Positions 5,411-7,143 of a stretch of DNA of 7,143 bases are shown here, one piece after another; the first letter of the stretch is position 1, and each line of letters starts with the position of its first letter. Under the pieces are notes generated by a model. It was not told the DNA's origin, made no database searches, and saw only the letters and a program-made list of their open reading frames with translations. This DNA comes from Bacteroidales bacterium (GTDB lineage Bacteria > Bacteroidota > Bacteroidia > Bacteroidales > UBA7960). The position numbers and the translations under genes were made by a program. The stretch is from NCBI GenBank assembly GCA_007131125.1, contig SLRE01000327.1, forward strand, positions 1 through 7,143, in the 5' to 3' direction.

Positions 5411-7143
5411 TTATTCTTCCAGTGATTCAATCACTTTTTTAATGAGTTTTTCATCCGGGTCGTGCACCACAAAAATCATCATAATGGCTGCAATGAAAAG
5501 GGAAACTCCTCCGAACACCAGCCCGAAAATGGGTTGCCCGGGAGCCACCAGGCTGATGAATGACCCTAGCACAGAGGCGGCCACAATCTGCGGCACCACA
5601 ATAAAGATATTAAACAATCCCATGTAGGTTCCCATTTTATGAGATGGCAATGACCCGGTAAGGATTGCATAAGGCATTGCCAGGATGCTGGCCCAGGCCA
5701 CGCCCACGCCTACCATCGAAAGGATAATCCAGTTAGGGTTTGGCACCACCAGTATGGAAAGATATCCGGCTGCGCCCAGGGTCAGGGCCATGGCATGGGT
5801 ATACCTTCGGTTGGTCCATCGGGCAATAACGGGAAGAAGGAATGCAATAAGGGCTGCAAAGCCGTTGTAAACGGCAAATGACACCCCCACCCAGTTAGCA
5901 CCGGTATTGTATTCTTCTTCAATATGAAGCAGTTGTGCCCGAACCTCTGTGGGAAGTTCCACTTTATCGGCATGCTGCTGAAAGAAGCGAACCACACGCA
6001 TGGAAGAAACCACCTCTGTTGCGCCATCGGCAATGGCTTCCTCATATAAATCCAGGTCCTGCCTGATGGCCGGGAGCCTGCGCTCCCAATCCTCATGGGG
6101 TTGGGCTTCCATTTTATCGGCTGTTGCCACCAAAGTCGCAACATGGGTGGGTTCCAGTTTCATGTCGTAATGATGGCTGGTAACCCCCGGGGTTCCAAAA
6201 GTCCATAAGGTAAAAAGGCCAACCCATGAAAAAAACTGCACCACGGCAAGTTGTCCCATGGTTTTTGGCATGCGGAACAAATCGTTAAGTACGGTAACAA
6301 AGCCGTTATTGGTTTTTTGCCGTCGAATAAGGTTACCACCGATGAACTGGATTACCCCGAAAATAATAAAACCTATTGTCAGGATATACAGATCGCTTCG
6401 AATAAAATCGTAACGATAAACCAGGAAGGTAAGTACGGCGCCCAATGCAATCCATAAAACCGAAGGCTTGCTGAAACGTGTGTAAGGAAGCAGCTCTCCT
6501 GATTTATGATCCTGTGCTACCCTTTCGGCTCCCTTTTCCAGTTCCTCAAACTCTTTGAGCTGCTCGGGAGAGTACTCCCGGGTTCTCAAAACAGTAATCA
6601 AAACTGCAGAAAAGAAGACAATCCCTCCAATCAGGAAAGAGACCCTCACGGAGGGGGGCACCTGCCCTTCGGGGGCAATATTGGCCACATTAAAAGCATT
6701 GGTCAGCAGCCAGGGAAGCATGGAAGCAATAACCGATCCGGTTCCGATAAAAAAGCTCTGCATGGCAAAGCCCCGGTTTCTTTGATCGGGAGGCAGCATG
6801 TCGCCGACAAAGGCCCTGAAAGGTTCCATACACATATCAATACTTGCCCCGAGGATCCAGAAGATTCCCACGGCAATCCACAAAAGCGGGGCTGTGGGAA
6901 GCAGGATCAGGGCGATGGAAGCCCCAATGGCTCCAAAAAGAAAGTAAGGTCTTCTTCTTCCAAGGCGGGTCCAGGTATTGTCACTCATATAACCCACGAT
7001 GGGTTGCACAATCAAACCGGTAACCGGGGCAGCAATCCACAAAATGGGGATGGCTTCCACCTGTGCGCCAAGGGTTTCAAAAATCCGGCTAACATTGGCA
7101 TTTTGCAGGGCAAATCCAAATTGAATCCCAAAAAAACCGAAAC
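5411..7143 (-). CDS. MFS sugar transporter, SLC45/GPH-like (probable maltose or malto-oligosaccharide importer), N-terminus outside the window
   Basis: This inner-membrane transporter is truncated by the window edge. The open frame continues through position 7143 without a stop (upstream residues FGFFGIQFGFALQNAN form the first membrane segment), so the GTG at 7060 is an internal codon, not the start. Of 576 visible residues, the loop between segments 2 and 3 carries the MFS signature (GYMSDNTWTRLGRRRPYF, about 50-67). By hydrophobicity I count 14 segments, near 1-16, 32-52, 65-84, 87-107, 125-146, 165-185, 227-242, 251-270, 296-316, 417-439, 449-466, 471-493, 505-531 and 538-559. That is two more than the usual 12, both in the centre. 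A long hydrophilic, acidic stretch (about 337-415) separates the segments corresponding to TM7 and TM8. The ALQNAN, DMCMEPFRAFVGD and PYAILTGSLP segments resemble sucrose/maltose-type proton symporters. Its position just upstream of malQ favours maltose or malto-oligosaccharides, by inference only. Confidence 0.88.
   Translation of the reverse strand, partial: FGFFGIQFGFALQNANVSRIFETLGAQVEAIPILWIAAPVTGLIVQPIVGYMSDNTWTRLGRRRPYFLFGAIGASIALILLPTAPLLWIAVGIFWILGASIDMCMEPFRAFVGDMLPPDQRNRGFAMQSFFIGTGSVIASMLPWLLTNAFNVANIAPEGQVPPSVRVSFLIGGIVFFSAVLITVLRTREYSPEQLKEFEELEKGAERVAQDHKSGELLPYTRFSKPSVLWIALGAVLTFLVYRYDFIRSDLYILTIGFIIFGVIQFIGGNLIRRQKTNNGFVTVLNDLFRMPKTMGQLAVVQFFSWVGLFTLWTFGTPGVTSHHYDMKLEPTHVATLVATADKMEAQPHEDWERRLPAIRQDLDLYEEAIADGATEVVSSMRVVRFFQQHADKVELPTEVRAQLLHIEEEYNTGANWVGVSFAVYNGFAALIAFLLPVIARWTNRRYTHAMALTLGAAGYLSILVVPNPNWIILSMVGVGVAWASILAMPYAILTGSLPSHKMGTYMGLFNIFIVVPQIVAASVLGSFISLVAPGQPIFGLVFGGVSLFIAAIMMIFVVHDPDEKLIKKVIESLEE

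Noticed and set aside
7058..7060. GTG as the start of the MFS transporter
   Set aside because: The frame stays open to the window edge and upstream codons encode a typical first membrane segment of this family, so the true start is outside the window.

Overview
The window looks like a chromosomal segment of a Bacteroidota bacterium, probably a Bacteroidales-like lineage; the genus cannot be told from the sequence. The signs are: start codons mostly preceded by A-rich stretches rather than clear Shine-Dalgarno sites; an exact match to the Bacteroidota -7 promoter element (TAnnTTTG) in front of rlmN; and the kinds of transporter and glucanotransferase present. GC content is moderate. I saw no insertion sequence, tRNA, rRNA or CRISPR array.

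Layout. Positions 1-92 hold no complete gene. A NodB-type polysaccharide deacetylase runs leftward (93-719). It is divergent from rlmN (835-1929, rightward), the 23S rRNA/tRNA adenosine C2-methyltransferase, across a 115-bp gap. rlmN converges on a small leftward gene for a predicted secreted 98-residue protein (2008-2304). The leftward terminator that most likely serves this small gene is embedded in the last codons of rlmN. A 377-bp intergenic stretch (2305-2681) contains a promoter-like element for the small gene and a striking perfect inverted repeat (2452-2488).

The right half is a leftward cluster: a sugar-transporter-like MFS protein (5411 to beyond 7143, N-terminus cut by the window edge), the 4-alpha-glucanotransferase malQ (3836-5317), and a PfkB-family kinase (2682-3785). 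The gaps are 93 and 50 bp, so an operon is plausible. The likely theme is import of maltose or malto-oligosaccharides across the inner membrane, disproportionation by MalQ, and phosphorylation of an unidentified sugar or nucleoside by the kinase. Substrates of the transporter and kinase are inferred from family and context.

I do not see a clearly new multi-gene system. The items most worth a second look are the 14-bp-arm inverted repeat upstream of the small secreted-protein gene, the terminator overlapping the end of rlmN, the apparently leaderless rlmN promoter, and the unusual topology of the MFS protein (two extra central membrane segments plus a long hydrophilic insert).
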